Source: Naumannella halotolerans
GTDB taxonomy: Bacteria > Actinomycetota > Actinomycetes > Propionibacteriales > Propionibacteriaceae
NCBI RefSeq assembly: GCF_004364645.1
Contig: NZ_SOAW01000001.1
Location: forward strand, 1,798,001 to 1,862,000
Length of the DNA: 64,000 bases
Reading direction: 5' to 3'
This document shows, piece by piece, positions 42,690-52,163 of this stretch (within the stretch, counting starts at the first letter, position 1; each line of letters starts with the position of its first letter). The notes beneath the pieces are model-generated. The model saw only the letters and a list, made by a program, of their open reading frames with translations, did not search any database and was not told the DNA's origin. The translations under genes and the position numbers were made by a program.

Positions 42690-43895
42690 TCAGCTGCCGT
42701 AGCTCTCCGCGATCACCTCGGCGGTTTCGCGGGCGATCTCCCACTCCTCGTTGGTCGGGATCACGAACACCTTCACCGCCGAGTCGGCGGTGCTGATCTC
42801 GCGGGCGGTCTTCCCCGGTGACTCATTGGCGACCGGATCGAGTTCGATGCCGAGCACCCCAAGATCCTGCAGGGTGAGAGCACGCACCACTGCCGAGTTC
42901 TCCCCCACCCCGGCGGTGAAGGCGATCGCGTCCACCCGGCCCAGCGCGGCGGTGTAGGCACCGATGTACTTCCGTAGCCGATAGCAGTACACCTCCAGCG
43001 CCGTTGCCGCATCGGTGTCACCATCGGCCACGGCCTGCTCCAGGTCACGCATGTCCTGGCGCCCGGACAGTCCGAACACCCCGGACCGCTTGTTCAGCAG
43101 GGCATCGATGTCATCGACACCCAGCTCGGTGGAACGCAGCAGGTGCAGCACCACAGCCGGATCGAGATCGCCACTGCGGGTCCCCATCACCAGGCCCTCC
43201 AGTGGCGTCAACCCCATCGAGGTGTCGACCGAGATCCCCCCGCGTACCGCACAGGCCGAGGCCCCGTTGCCCAGATGCAGCACGATCACGTTCACCTGCG
43301 CCGGCTCGGCCCCCAGCATCGCTGCCGCCTGCCGGGAGACGAAGGCATGTGAGGTGCCGTGGAAACCGTAGCGGCGGATCCGGTGCTCGGCCGCCACCTG
43401 CTTGTCCAGCGCGTAGGTGTAGGCATGCTCGGGCATCGTCAGGTGGAAGGCGGTGTCGAAGACCACGACCTGCGGCAGGTGCGGGAACTGCGCCCGGGCC
43501 ACGGCGATCCCGGCCAGATTCGCCGGGTTGTGCAACGGTGCGAGCCCGGCCAGATCCTCGATGATCGACACCACCCGATCGTCGATCAGCACCGAACGGC
43601 CGAAACGGGCGCCACCTTGGACCACCCGGTGGCCGACCGCCAGCAGATCCAGCGCAACCAGATCCGGGCCATGCTCGGTGAAGGCATCGGTCATCGCCTG
43701 CATGGCCGCTGCATGATCGGCGACCTCGCAGCCGTAGTCGTGGATGCCGTCGATCGTGGAATGCCGTACCCGACCACCGGGACCGCCGATCCGTTCCACC
43801 AGGCCGGTGGCACTGGCAGTGCCCGATTCGGCATCGACCACCTGGTACTTCATCGACGAGGACCCGGAGTTGATCACCAGCACATTGCCGCTCAT
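42690..43895 (-). CDS. ackA: Acetate kinase
   Basis: A 401-residue ASKHA kinase that makes ATP and acetate from acetyl phosphate and ADP. Signature sequences are VLVINSGSSSMKYQV at the start, VVFDTAFHLTMPEHAYTYALD near 148, RRYGFHGTSHAFVS near 178, and FTAGVGENSAVVR near 325. The ATG overlaps the pta stop (ATGA), so pta-ackA are one operon for acetate excretion or use. Confidence 0.97.
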   Translation of the reverse strand: MSGNVLVINSGSSSMKYQVVDAESGTASATGLVERIGGPGGRVRHSTIDGIHDYGCEVADHAAAMQAMTDAFTEHGPDLVALDLLAVGHRVVQGGARFGRSVLIDDRVVSIIEDLAGLAPLHNPANLAGIAVARAQFPHLPQVVVFDTAFHLTMPEHAYTYALDKQVAAEHRIRRYGFHGTSHAFVSRQAAAMLGAEPAQVNVIVLHLGNGASACAVRGGISVDTSMGLTPLEGLVMGTRSGDLDPAVVLHLLRSTELGVDDIDALLNKRSGVFGLSGRQDMRDLEQAVADGDTDAATALEVYCYRLRKYIGAYTAALGRVDAIAFTAGVGENSAVVRALTLQDLGVLGIELDPVANESPGKTAREISTADSAVKVFVIPTNEEWEIARETAEVIAESYGS

Positions 43896-45991
43896 GCCGA
43901 CGTCCCCCCGGTCAACTCGCCGCGGCCCTGGGCCTGGATGGCGGTGATCGCCACGGTGTTCACGATGTCTTGTACCAACGCTCCCCGGGAGAGATCGTTC
44001 ACCGGCTTGTTCAGCCCCTGCAGCACCGGTCCGACCGCCACCGCCCCGGAGGAACGCTGCACCGCCTTGTAGGTGTTGTTGCCGGTGTTCAGGTCCGGGA
44101 AGATGAACACGGTCGCCTGACCGGCCACCTGCGATCCCGGCAGCTTCTGCTGACCCACCGAGGCATCCACCGCGGCGTCGTACTGGATCGGCCCGTCGAC
44201 CACCAGCTCCGGGGCCCGTTCGTGCACCATCTCGGTGGCGATCCGTACCTTGTCCACATCGGCACCCGACCCCGACGAACCCGTCGAGTACGACAGCATC
44301 GCCACCCGCGGTTCGACACCGAACTGCTTGGCGGTGGCGGCGGAGGAGATCGCGATGTCGGCCAGCTGCTCGGCGCTCGGATCGGGGTTCACCGCACAGT
44401 CACCGTAGACCAGCACCCGGTCGGCCAGACACATGAAGAAGACCGAGGAGACGATGGACACCCCGGGGACGGTCTTGATGATCTCGAACGACGGTTTGAT
44501 GGTGTGTGCCGTGGTGTGCATCGCACCCGACACCATGCCGTCGGCCAGGCCGAGCTGGACCATCATCGTGCCGAAGTAGGAGACATCGACCACGATCTCC
44601 CTCGCCCGGTCCAAGGTCATTCCCCGATGCGCACGTACCTCGGCGTAGGCCTCGGCGAACCGTTCCCGCAACTCCGGGTCGGAGGTGGACAGAATCCTTG
44701 CCGGACCAAGATCAAGTCCGAGTTCGCTGCCGCGTGCGCGAATGGCGGCATCGTCGCCCAGGATCACCAGATCGGCCACGTCCCGGGAGATCAACGTGCT
44801 GGCGGCACGGAGGATCCGGTCGTCCTCACCCTCAGGAAGCACGATCGTCTTCCGCTGCGACCGGGCACGTTCGATTAGGTCGTACTCGAACATCAGCGGG
44901 GTGACCACGCCCGAGCGGGGCAGATCGACCGCCCGCAGGAGTTCGGCGCCGTCGACATGCTGGGCGAAGGTGGCCCGAGCCGTGTCCAACTTGCGCTGCG
45001 ATCCCTTGGACAGCAGGCCTTTGGTCTCGGCGACGGTACGCGCGGTGTCGTAGGTACCAAGATCGGTGGCCACGATCGGCAACCGTTGCGGCAGCCCGGC
45101 GATCAGCCGGCTGACCTGCGGCGAGGGCTCGAAACCGCCGTTGAGGATCAGCCCGGCCAGGGAGGGGAAGTTCTCCGAGGCGTGGGCGGCCACCACTGCC
45201 AGCACCACATCGGAACGATCCCCCGGTACCACCACCACGGCCCCGTCGACCAACCGGTCGAGGATGTGGTCCATGGTCATCCCGCCGACGATCGTCGATT
45301 CGGCCTCCCGTTCGAGCAGTTCGACATCACCGGCCACCAACCGACCGTCCACCGCCGTCTGCAGATTGGCCAGGGTGGGAGCCGACAACAGCGGTACATC
45401 GGGCATCACCCAGGTGGGAATCGGATGCTGCGAATCCTGGGCTGCTGCCAGCTCGCGCCGCAACGGTTCGAGCTGATCGGGATCGGCCCGGTTGGTGATC
45501 ACCGCCACCACCTCGGCATGGCCGGCACGCAGTTCGCCGGTGGCGATCTCGACCATCTGCCGTACCTCGTCGACCTGCCGGTGCAGGGCCGAGACCACCA
45601 GCACCACCGCCGACCCCAGGTTGGCCGCGATCCGCGCGTTGTAGGACAGCTCGGTCGGTCCGGCGACATCGGTGTAGTCGGAGCCGACGATCACCACCAC
45701 GTCACACAGGCTCTCCATCTTCCGGTAGCGGCCGATGATCTCGGCCAGGGCGGCGTCCGGGTCGGCGTGCACCGCGTCGTAGGTGACACCGATGCACTGT
45801 TCGTAGTCCAGGTCGACACCGTCGTGCTGCAACAGCAGCTCCAGCACCGAATCGGGTTGCTCGTCGTCGCGGGCGATCGGCCGGAAGACGCCGACCCGTA
45901 CCTGGGCGGCCAGCAGTTCGATCAACCCCAGTGCCACCGAGGACTTGCCGGTGTGCCCCTCGGCCGAGGTGACGTAGACGCTGCGTGCCAT
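43892..45991 (-). CDS. pta: Phosphate acetyltransferase, long form
   Basis: A 699-residue enzyme that interconverts acetyl-CoA and acetyl phosphate. The N-terminal P-loop-like domain (VYVTSAEGHTGKSSVALGL) and DRTGG-like middle (about 215-330) form the regulatory part of long Pta proteins. The catalytic PTA_PTB domain runs from about 375 to 695, with KTIVLPEGEDDRILRAA, DGMVSGAMHTTAHTIKP, SFEIIKTVPG, SYSTGSSGSGADVDKV and FIFPDLNTGNNTYKAVQR. ATG 45991 was chosen because MARSVYVTSAEGHTGKSS is the family start; the frame is open further up. Confidence 0.96.
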   Translation of the reverse strand: MARSVYVTSAEGHTGKSSVALGLIELLAAQVRVGVFRPIARDDEQPDSVLELLLQHDGVDLDYEQCIGVTYDAVHADPDAALAEIIGRYRKMESLCDVVVIVGSDYTDVAGPTELSYNARIAANLGSAVVLVVSALHRQVDEVRQMVEIATGELRAGHAEVVAVITNRADPDQLEPLRRELAAAQDSQHPIPTWVMPDVPLLSAPTLANLQTAVDGRLVAGDVELLEREAESTIVGGMTMDHILDRLVDGAVVVVPGDRSDVVLAVVAAHASENFPSLAGLILNGGFEPSPQVSRLIAGLPQRLPIVATDLGTYDTARTVAETKGLLSKGSQRKLDTARATFAQHVDGAELLRAVDLPRSGVVTPLMFEYDLIERARSQRKTIVLPEGEDDRILRAASTLISRDVADLVILGDDAAIRARGSELGLDLGPARILSTSDPELRERFAEAYAEVRAHRGMTLDRAREIVVDVSYFGTMMVQLGLADGMVSGAMHTTAHTIKPSFEIIKTVPGVSIVSSVFFMCLADRVLVYGDCAVNPDPSAEQLADIAISSAATAKQFGVEPRVAMLSYSTGSSGSGADVDKVRIATEMVHERAPELVVDGPIQYDAAVDASVGQQKLPGSQVAGQATVFIFPDLNTGNNTYKAVQRSSGAVAVGPVLQGLNKPVNDLSRGALVQDIVNTVAITAIQAQGRGELTGGTSA

Positions 45992-46053
45992 TCGTGCAGC
46001 CTTTCTCCTCTTCGCGCGCCGGTCCCGCCGAGCGGGGCTGCCCGCGTCAGCGG

Positions 46054-46704
46054 TCAGTACAGGTGATCGGCATAGCGCGGCCCGTAGTGGCGCCGGAGAT
46101 CGCCGATCTCGGCCTCGGGCCGTTCGAGCTCCTTGGCGAGCTGCGCCCGCTCGGGCAGCTGATCGGGATGCCACTGCTCGGGCTGCCACAGTTTCGACCG
46201 CAGGAATGCCTTGGAGCAGTGGAAGAACACCTCGTCGATGTCCACCACCAGGGCCAGGATCGGTCGCTTGCCACGGACCGCCATCTCGTCGAGGAACGGC
46301 GCCTGGTCGACCAGACCGGCCCGGCCGTTGATCCGCAGCGTGTCGCCTCGTCCGGGAACCACGAAGATCAGACCGACATGCGGATTGCGCAGCACATTGT
46401 GGTACCCGTCCACCCGGCGGTTGCCGGGGCGTTCGGCGATCGCGATCGTGGTCGCGTCGAGCACCGTGACCAGGGAACCGGCCGGATCACCTTTCGGCGA
46501 GGCATCGCAGTTGCCCTCGTCGTCGGCGGTCGCCAGGACGCAGAAGGGGCTTGCGGCCAGCCATTCGATGTGCCGTTCGGCCAGCGCCGGGCGTACCTTG
46601 TCCCGGACCGCCGGCAGCGGTTCGCCGACCAGCTCGGTGAGCGCCTGCTGGGTCTCGATCCGTCGCCAACGAGACCGGTCGACCGAATCGGACACCGCAG
46701 GCAC
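46054..46704 (-). CDS. Pyridoxamine 5'-phosphate oxidase-like FMN-binding protein
   Basis: A 216-residue split-barrel flavin protein. It has the fold's pattern: WLAASPFCVLATADDEGNCDASPKGDPAGSLVTVLDATTIAIAERPGNRRVDGYHNVLRNPHVGLIFVVPGRGDTLRINGRA (in parts). These proteins bind FMN or F420 and may reduce small molecules or bind haem; they are not true PdxH. GTG 46704 is the first usable start after the DUF3618 gene; a GTG at 46695 is also possible. It follows that gene by 8 bases, so they may be co-transcribed. Confidence 0.8.
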   Translation of the reverse strand: MPAVSDSVDRSRWRRIETQQALTELVGEPLPAVRDKVRPALAERHIEWLAASPFCVLATADDEGNCDASPKGDPAGSLVTVLDATTIAIAERPGNRRVDGYHNVLRNPHVGLIFVVPGRGDTLRINGRAGLVDQAPFLDEMAVRGKRPILALVVDIDEVFFHCSKAFLRSKLWQPEQWHPDQLPERAQLAKELERPEAEIGDLRRHYGPRYADHLY

Positions 46705-46712
46705 TCGCAGGC

Positions 46713-47039
46713 TCAGTTGCCGGACTTGTTGCGGGCGGCCGCCACGATCGCCCGCAGGACCAGCACGAAGACGGCGCTGCCGACGACCGCGCCACCGACG
46801 AGGGCGATCCGGTCCCACCGCGGCTTGTGGTCCTCGACGAACTGGGCCTTGGCATTGTCGAACTCGGTGCTGGCGAACTCCTTCGCCTCACCGATCACGC
46901 GCTCCTTCACCCGGTTGGGCTGAACCCGGTCGACGAACTCCTCGACATCGGCCGACAGTCGCGCCCGGGAGGCGGCGATGTCGGACTCGATCTCCTCGGC
47001 GCTGCGCGGGTCGCTCGCCTTGGTGTTCTGCTCGGACAA
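46713..47039 (-). CDS. DUF3618 family single-helix membrane protein
   Basis: A 108-residue protein. It contains the DUF3618 signature RSAEEIESDIAASRARLSADVEEFVDRVQP and one C-terminal membrane helix (about 77-101, IALVGGAVVGSAVFVLVLRAIVAA in parts). Function is unknown; members are common in actinobacteria. The TTG at 47039 is preferred because GAGGAGG lies 6 bases upstream and the DUF3618 motif starts soon after; an ATG at 47108 is in frame but gives a low-complexity N-terminus. Confidence 0.78.
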   Translation of the reverse strand: MSEQNTKASDPRSAEEIESDIAASRARLSADVEEFVDRVQPNRVKERVIGEAKEFASTEFDNAKAQFVEDHKPRWDRIALVGGAVVGSAVFVLVLRAIVAAARNKSGN

Positions 47040-47172
47040 AGGGTCCTCCTCGGTCGGTCCGGCCCCGGGGCCGGGGGCAGTCACCTCGTACTCTAGCGGC
47101 ACGGACATGGGACCGGTGGACCTCCCCGGTTGCGGCAGCGAACCAGCCGGTGGCGGTGTCGGCGCCGGTCGC

Positions 47173-47178
47173 TAGGCT
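47173..47178 (+). promoter_or_regulatory. -10 box of the peroxiredoxin gene
   Basis: TAGGCT lies exactly 7 bases before the ATG at 47186, with no ribosome site between, indicating a leaderless transcript. Confidence 0.6.
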
Positions 47179-47185
47179 GCGCGGT

Positions 47186-47665
47186 ATGTCGACCCGTCTG
47201 GACGTTGGTTCCACCGCCCCCGCCTTCACCCTCACCTCCGCCTCCGGCGACCAGGTGTCGCTGTCCGACTTCGCCGGACAGCGAGTGATCGTCTACTTCT
47301 ACCCGGCAGCGATGACCCCTGGCTGCACCACCCAGGCGGTCGATTTCACCGCCGCCGAACCGGATCTCAGCGGCGCCGGGCTGAAGGTGCTCGGTCTCTC
47401 CCCCGACCCGGTGGACAAGTTGCAGAAGTTCCAGCAGAAGGAGCACATCGCGATCGAGTTGCTGAGCGACCCCGACAAGGCGGTGCACAACGCCTACGGC
47501 GCCTACGGCACGAAGAAGTTGTACGGCAAGGAGGTGGAGGGAGTGATCCGCTCCACCTTCATCGTCGACGTCGACGACTCCGGAGTCGGCACCATCGCCG
47601 TCGCCCAGTACAACGTGAAGGCCACCGGGCACGTGGATCGTCTGCGCAAGCAGATCGGCGTCTGA
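47186..47665 (+). CDS. Bcp/PrxQ-type peroxiredoxin, one-cysteine form
   Basis: A 159-residue thiol peroxidase: APAFTLTSASGDQVSLSDFAGQRVIVYFYPAAMTPGCTTQ. The peroxidatic Cys47 is present in TPGCTTQ. The usual resolving Cys five residues later (as in E. coli Bcp) is Val52, and no other Cys exists in the protein, so it must rely on an outside thiol. Other Bcp features (LGLSPDPVDKLQKFQQKEHI, STFIVDVDDSG) are normal. Confidence 0.92.
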   Translation: MSTRLDVGSTAPAFTLTSASGDQVSLSDFAGQRVIVYFYPAAMTPGCTTQAVDFTAAEPDLSGAGLKVLGLSPDPVDKLQKFQQKEHIAIELLSDPDKAVHNAYGAYGTKKLYGKEVEGVIRSTFIVDVDDSGVGTIAVAQYNVKATGHVDRLRKQIGV

Positions 47666-47711
47666 GCCGGGTCTCTGGATCGGGCGGCCGAGCGGGTACG
47701 CTGGCGCCCGC

Positions 47712-47785
47712 GCGGCCGTAGCCCAATTGGCAGAGGCACAGGTTTTAGGTACCTGCCAGTGCGAGTTCGAGTCTCGCCGGCCGCA
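47712..47785 (+). tRNA. tRNA-Leu (anticodon TAG), unusually short
   Basis: Acceptor GCGGCCG pairs with CGGCCGC; anticodon stem CAGGT/ACCTG encloses TTTAGGT with anticodon TAG; T-arm GCGAG-TTCGAGT-CTCGC is perfect. The variable region is only about 5 bases (CCAGT), so the whole tRNA is 74 nt, class I size, whereas leucine tRNAs normally carry a long variable arm (class II). A TACGCT box lies at 47697-47702. CCA is not encoded. The anticodon reads CUA, a Leu codon, not the UAG stop. Confidence 0.8.
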
Positions 47786-47798
47786 CCGGTTGCCTCGT

Positions 47799-48326
47799 TC
47801 AGGAGCTGTTGTTCGCCCTGTCCGTACCGCGTTCGGGCAGCAGTTCCCAGGTCTGGAACTCATACCCCTCGCGGGGCTGGACCTGCGAGAGGAACCAGCG
47901 GTCGACGTCGATCACCGGGAAGGTGACGTCACCGGGTGCCTCGGCATCGACCTCGGTGACCTCGAGGCGGGTCAGCCGGTCCCAGTACAGCCGATAGATC
48001 TCGCCGCCGCCGCAGATGAAGACCTTCCGATCGCGGGCCCGAGCGCACTGCAGGGCCTGGTCCGGATCGGCGAACACCTCGACCCCGTCGTCGGACCAGT
48101 CCCGGTCCCGGGTGAGCACGAATGTCTGCCGACCGGGCAGTGGCCGGCCGATCGCCTCATGGGTCTTGCGGCCCATGATCAACACGCCCCCCATGGTGAG
48201 CGACTTGAACCGCTGGAAGTCCTCCGAGATCCGGAAGGGCTGGTCCGCACCGTCCCCGATCACCCCGCCGCGTCCCTTGATCACGATCGCGGTGAGGTCC
48301 TCGACGGCCGGAACTGCGGCAGGCAT
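47799..48326 (-). CDS. folA: Dihydrofolate reductase
   Basis: A 175-residue enzyme that regenerates tetrahydrofolate. It shows TAIVIKGRGGVIGDG (NADPH/substrate start), PFRISEDFQRFKSLTMGGVLIMGRKTHEAIGRPLPGR and KVFICGGGEIYRLYWDRLTRLEVTEVDA (in parts). The usual LPW before the catalytic acidic residue is replaced by QPFRISEDF, so it is a divergent member. It starts on the base where thyA ends (TGATG), linking dTMP and folate synthesis. Confidence 0.92.
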   Translation of the reverse strand: MPAAVPAVEDLTAIVIKGRGGVIGDGADQPFRISEDFQRFKSLTMGGVLIMGRKTHEAIGRPLPGRQTFVLTRDRDWSDDGVEVFADPDQALQCARARDRKVFICGGGEIYRLYWDRLTRLEVTEVDAEAPGDVTFPVIDVDRWFLSQVQPREGYEFQTWELLPERGTDRANNSS

Positions 48327-49120
48327 CAGACGGCCACCGGGGCCTTGATCCCCGGATGCGGGTCATAGCCCAGCACCTCGATGTGTTCGAAACCGAAACC
48401 GTCGATGTCGCGTACCGAGGGATCCAGCTGCAACCTGGGCAGCGGCCGGGGTTCGCGCTGCAGCTGGCGCTCGACCTGCTGCAAATGGTTCAGGTAGAGG
48501 TGGGTGTCGCCGGTGGTGTGCACGAAGTCACCGACCCCGAGTCCGCAGACCTGGGCGACCATGTGGGTCAACAACGCGTAGGAGGCGATGTTGAACGGTA
48601 CGCCGAGGAAGACATCGGCCGAGCGCTGGTACAGCTGGCAGGAGAGCCTGCCGTCGGCGACGTAGAACTGGAACATGGTGTGACACGGCGGCAGGGCCAT
48701 GGAGTCGAGTTCGCCGACGTTCCAGGCACTGACCAGGTGCCGGCGCGAGTCGGGTGAACGCTGGATGCCGTCGATCACGCCCTTGATCTGGTCGACATGG
48801 CGGCCGTCCGGGGTGGGCCAGGAGCGCCACTGGTAGCCGTAGACCGGGCCGAGTTCGCCGTTCGCGTCGGCCCATTCGTCCCAGATGCTGACTCCGTGGT
48901 CATGCAGCCAGGCGACATTGGTGTCGCCGCGCAGGAACCACAGCAGTTCACCGATCACCGACCTCAGATGCACCTTCTTGGTGGTCACCAGCGGGAACCC
49001 CGCGTTCAGGTCGAAGCGCATCTGGTGACCGAAGATGCTGCGCGTCCCCGTACCGGTCCGATCGGACTTCTCGACCCCTTCGGACAGGATCTTGCGCATC
49101 AGGTCGAGGTACTGCTGCAT
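48326..49120 (-). CDS. thyA: Thymidylate synthase
   Basis: A 264-residue enzyme that methylates dUMP to dTMP using methylene-tetrahydrofolate. The catalytic Cys is in [14 protein letters not shown] near residue 145; [18 protein letters not shown] and [16 protein letters not shown] are typical. Its length matches E. coli ThyA. It is 3 bases from rdgB and overlaps folA by one base. Confidence 0.97.
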   Translation of the reverse strand: MQQYLDLMRKILSEGVEKSDRTGTGTRSIFGHQMRFDLNAGFPLVTTKKVHLRSVIGELLWFLRGDTNVAWLHDHGVSIWDEWADANGELGPVYGYQWRSWPTPDGRHVDQIKGVIDGIQRSPDSRRHLVSAWNVGELDSMALPPCHTMFQFYVADGRLSCQLYQRSADVFLGVPFNIASYALLTHMVAQVCGLGVGDFVHTTGDTHLYLNHLQQVERQLQREPRPLPRLQLDPSVRDIDGFGFEHIEVLGYDPHPGIKAPVAV

Positions 49121-49123
49121 CGT

Positions 49124-49734
49124 CTACTCCCGGGTGAGGTCTGCGACCACCAGCGGTGCCATCAGTTCCAGCGCCCGGCCGCGGTGGGAGATCTGGTCCT
49201 TCTCCGCCGGTGTCAGTTCGGCCATGGTCATCGTATGTCCATCGCCGACGAAGATCGGGTCATAGCCGAAACCGTGTCGACCGCTCGGCTGTTCGGTCAG
49301 TCGTCCGCTGACCTCGCCGAGCACCACATCCTCGGCGACCTCACCGTCCTCGTTCGGCCGGACGAAGGCGAGCGCGCAAACGAAGTGGGCGCCGCGGCGT
49401 TCGGGCTCGACATCGGCCAGCTGCCGCAGCAGCAGTTCGACATTGTCCACATCGGTCGCGTCCGGGCCGTACCAGCGGGCGCTGCGGACTCCCGGCATCC
49501 CGTTCAGCACGTCGACCGAGATCCCCGAGTCATCGGCAAGCGCGGGCAGTCCGGTCTCCCGGCTGGCGGCACGGGCCTTGATCAGGGCGTTCTGCTCGAA
49601 GGTGCTGCCGGTCTCGGCCGGCGGCTCGGCGTCGGTGAGGGTGTTCAACCCGACGACCTCGATTCCCTGGCCGCCGAGGATCCGCTGCAGCTCCTGCAGC
49701 TTCTTGGCATTGTGGCTGGCCAGGACCAGCCGAC

Positions 49735-49738
<4 letters not shown>
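49124..49738 (-). CDS. rdgB: XTP/dITP pyrophosphatase (RdgB/HAM1)
   Basis: A 204-residue house-cleaning enzyme that hydrolyses XTP, dITP and ITP to monophosphates. Family motifs: [68 protein letters not shown] (in parts), [16 protein letters not shown] and [11 protein letters not shown]. The start overlaps the rph stop (ATGA). Confidence 0.96.
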
Positions 49739-50466
<728 letters not shown>

Positions 50467-50493
50467 GGCCGAGACCTTACCGGGATCGACCGA

Positions 50494-50577
50494 GGAAGAC
50501 CTCTCGGCGCCTGGAAGCACTCCTGCCGCCAGGTAGGAAGACCTCTCGGCGCCTGGAAGCACTTCTGCCGCCAGGTT
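50494..50577. repeat. 42-bp tandem duplication upstream of rph
   Basis: Two copies of a 42-base unit (50494-50535 and 50536-50577) differ at two positions; each contains CCTGGAAGCACTNCTGCCGCCAGG, whose ends CCTGG/CCAGG can pair. It lies between the rph start and the DUF559 gene. Confidence 0.85.
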
Positions 50578-50629
50578 CTGGTCACCTTCGGAGAGCAGTC
50601 GCGCACGAATCGTCCAGAACCCGGCTCGA

Positions 50630-51602
50630 TCACGCGACGCCCTGCCACCACTCGGGGTCCGGAACGCTGTGGCAGCGGCGGCATCTCCCGGGATGTCCGT
50701 CCCATCCCCGCAGATGCAGGACCCGGGCCACCTGTGCAGCCACCGCACAGGGATCGCCGTGCACATCGGACCACCCGAAGCGGAGCGTCACCCTTCCCAG
50801 CAGCGCCTGGCCGTTGTCCCGTCGCAGATCCCGGACTGCACCACGTCCTGTGTGTCCTGCTCGGCCGTCCAGTTCGATCAGCAATCCGTACTCTTCGTAG
50901 GCGACATCCGAGCGGGTCCGGCTGCGGCCATGACGCAACTGTCGCCGTGCCACCGGCAGCGCATGTGCCCGCTCGACGTCGAGCAGGTATCGGTGTTCGA
51001 GCACGCTCTCGATCCCGCCGAGTTCGAGCAAGATCGCCAGTACCCGACGACGGTTCCTGAAGCAACGTTGCCGCGCACGCGCCAGGAGGCGTTCGAGGGT
51101 GGTTCGGCGAGCGTTCAGCACCGCGGTCAAGGCCATCGACGATCTCGTCGTCCCGGGACGCCGTTGTGCAGATGTCGAGGGTCAGGTCCTCGACGCCGAT
51201 GGTCCTCAGCATCCCTCGTGCACGAGACGACCGGCCGACGCTGTCGCGACGAAAGTTCCACTCGGTTCGTTCGCTGCGCACCCGCGTCTGCGGACCGATC
51301 CAGTAGTCGATCCGACCCGGTTCTTCCCCCAGACCGAGCAGATGTGCCGCGGCCTCTCCCCCGACGGCTGCGCGGTCGCCGGCAGTGAGCAATCCAGCCC
51401 ACACCAGCGATCGCCAGGGGATCGGCCCGTTGTGGCAGAGGTACATTCCCCGCGCCACACGCTGCCAACTCCCCCGGTCCAGCAGACCGCGGAGCTCGGG
51501 GCCGGTCAGACCGAGTCCCAGGGCCTGCTCCTTGGAGCAGACGTCGCCCTGCAGTCGGCACAACTCGAGCAGTGCACGGTCCGGGCGGCCACGTCGTCTC
51601 AT
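50630..51602 (-). pseudogene. DUF559 (AbiEi-like N-terminus plus Vsr-like nuclease fold) gene, frameshifted
   Basis: The N-terminal half reads from ATG 51602: RPDRALLELCRLQGDVCSKEQALGLGLTG, LDRGSWQRVARGMYL, which resembles the AbiEi antitoxin N-terminal helix-turn-helix seen in actinobacterial DUF559 proteins. At about 51137 the frame changes; the C-terminal DUF559 part follows in another frame from ATG 51136: [64 protein letters not shown]. The family is usually one protein of about 300 residues. The shift (one extra or two missing bases) suggests decay, although two separate overlapping ORFs cannot be excluded. Confidence 0.72.
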
Positions 51603-51673
51603 GGCTCCGACCCTCACACCCAGTCGCACCCCATTGACACAGTTCGCCGGCAATCTGTGGATGCGAGCTCGAC

Positions 51674-51717
51674 TTCTGGTCACTTCGAGACCGCAGATTG
51701 TCATCAAGTGACCAGAA
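51674..51717. repeat. Perfect 12-bp inverted repeat upstream of the DUF559 gene
   Basis: TTCTGGTCACTT (51674-51685) and AAGTGACCAGAA (51706-51717) are exact complements around a 20-base loop. The right arm is also the right-hand copy of the inverted repeat flanking the gene. Confidence 0.8.
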
Positions 51718-51742
51718 CCCGGAGCGGGCGGCCCGCCGGGTT

Positions 51743-51834
51743 GGTGTGGGCGGCCCGCAGTGTCGGTATGGGCAACCCGCAGTGTCGGTGTGGGCGACCC
51801 GCGGGGTGTCGGTGTGGGAGACCCGCGGGGAGTC
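51743..51834. repeat. Four 22-24 base tandem repeats
   Basis: Units begin GGTGTGGGC or GGTATGGGC and end in CCCGC-AGTGTC or CCCGCGGGG-GTC, with lengths 22, 22, 24 and 24. The region 51603-52163 shows no gene; the minus strand is open through it only because of repeats and GC bias. Confidence 0.8.
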
Positions 51835-52163
51835 GGCGAAGTCGGTACCCGCTTGGCCGCCGAGGACCGCCGGCTTGGCTGGGCGGGCATGGGCGAACCC
51901 GCGGGCTTGCCGTTCGACCTGGATCGATCAGGAAGTCAGCTGCCGGGTGGACAGGGTCCGGCGCCCGCGGGTTCGGGTAGCTCGTGTGGATTCGCTACCG
52001 CGTCCAAGGACTGGCCGCTGGATCAGCGACGAGCCACCTCACTTGTCCGTAAGTCATTCATGTATCGGACCACCTCCCTTCCGTGTACCGACCACGCTAG
52101 GTCCCCGATGCGGCGGGATCAATCGATTATTCGCGGTTCCTCGCGAGGTTCGCTCTCGGAGGA

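Larger units (their letters stand above)
50574..51719. repeat. Inverted GGTTCTGGTCAC repeats flanking the DUF559 gene
   Basis: GGTTCTGGTCACCTT (50574-50588) and its near-reverse complement AAGTGACCAGAACC (51706-51719) share 12 exact bases. They bracket the frameshifted DUF559 gene like the ends of a small mobile segment. No transposase is present. Confidence 0.55.

Noticed and set aside
47712-47785. A UAG stop-codon suppressor tRNA
   Set aside because: A UAG suppressor needs the anticodon CTA. This tRNA has TAG, which reads CUA.
50467-50766. An N-terminal extension of RNase PH through the 42-bp repeats
   Set aside because: The family start is at 50466 and the extension is made of the duplicated unit; no homology is seen.
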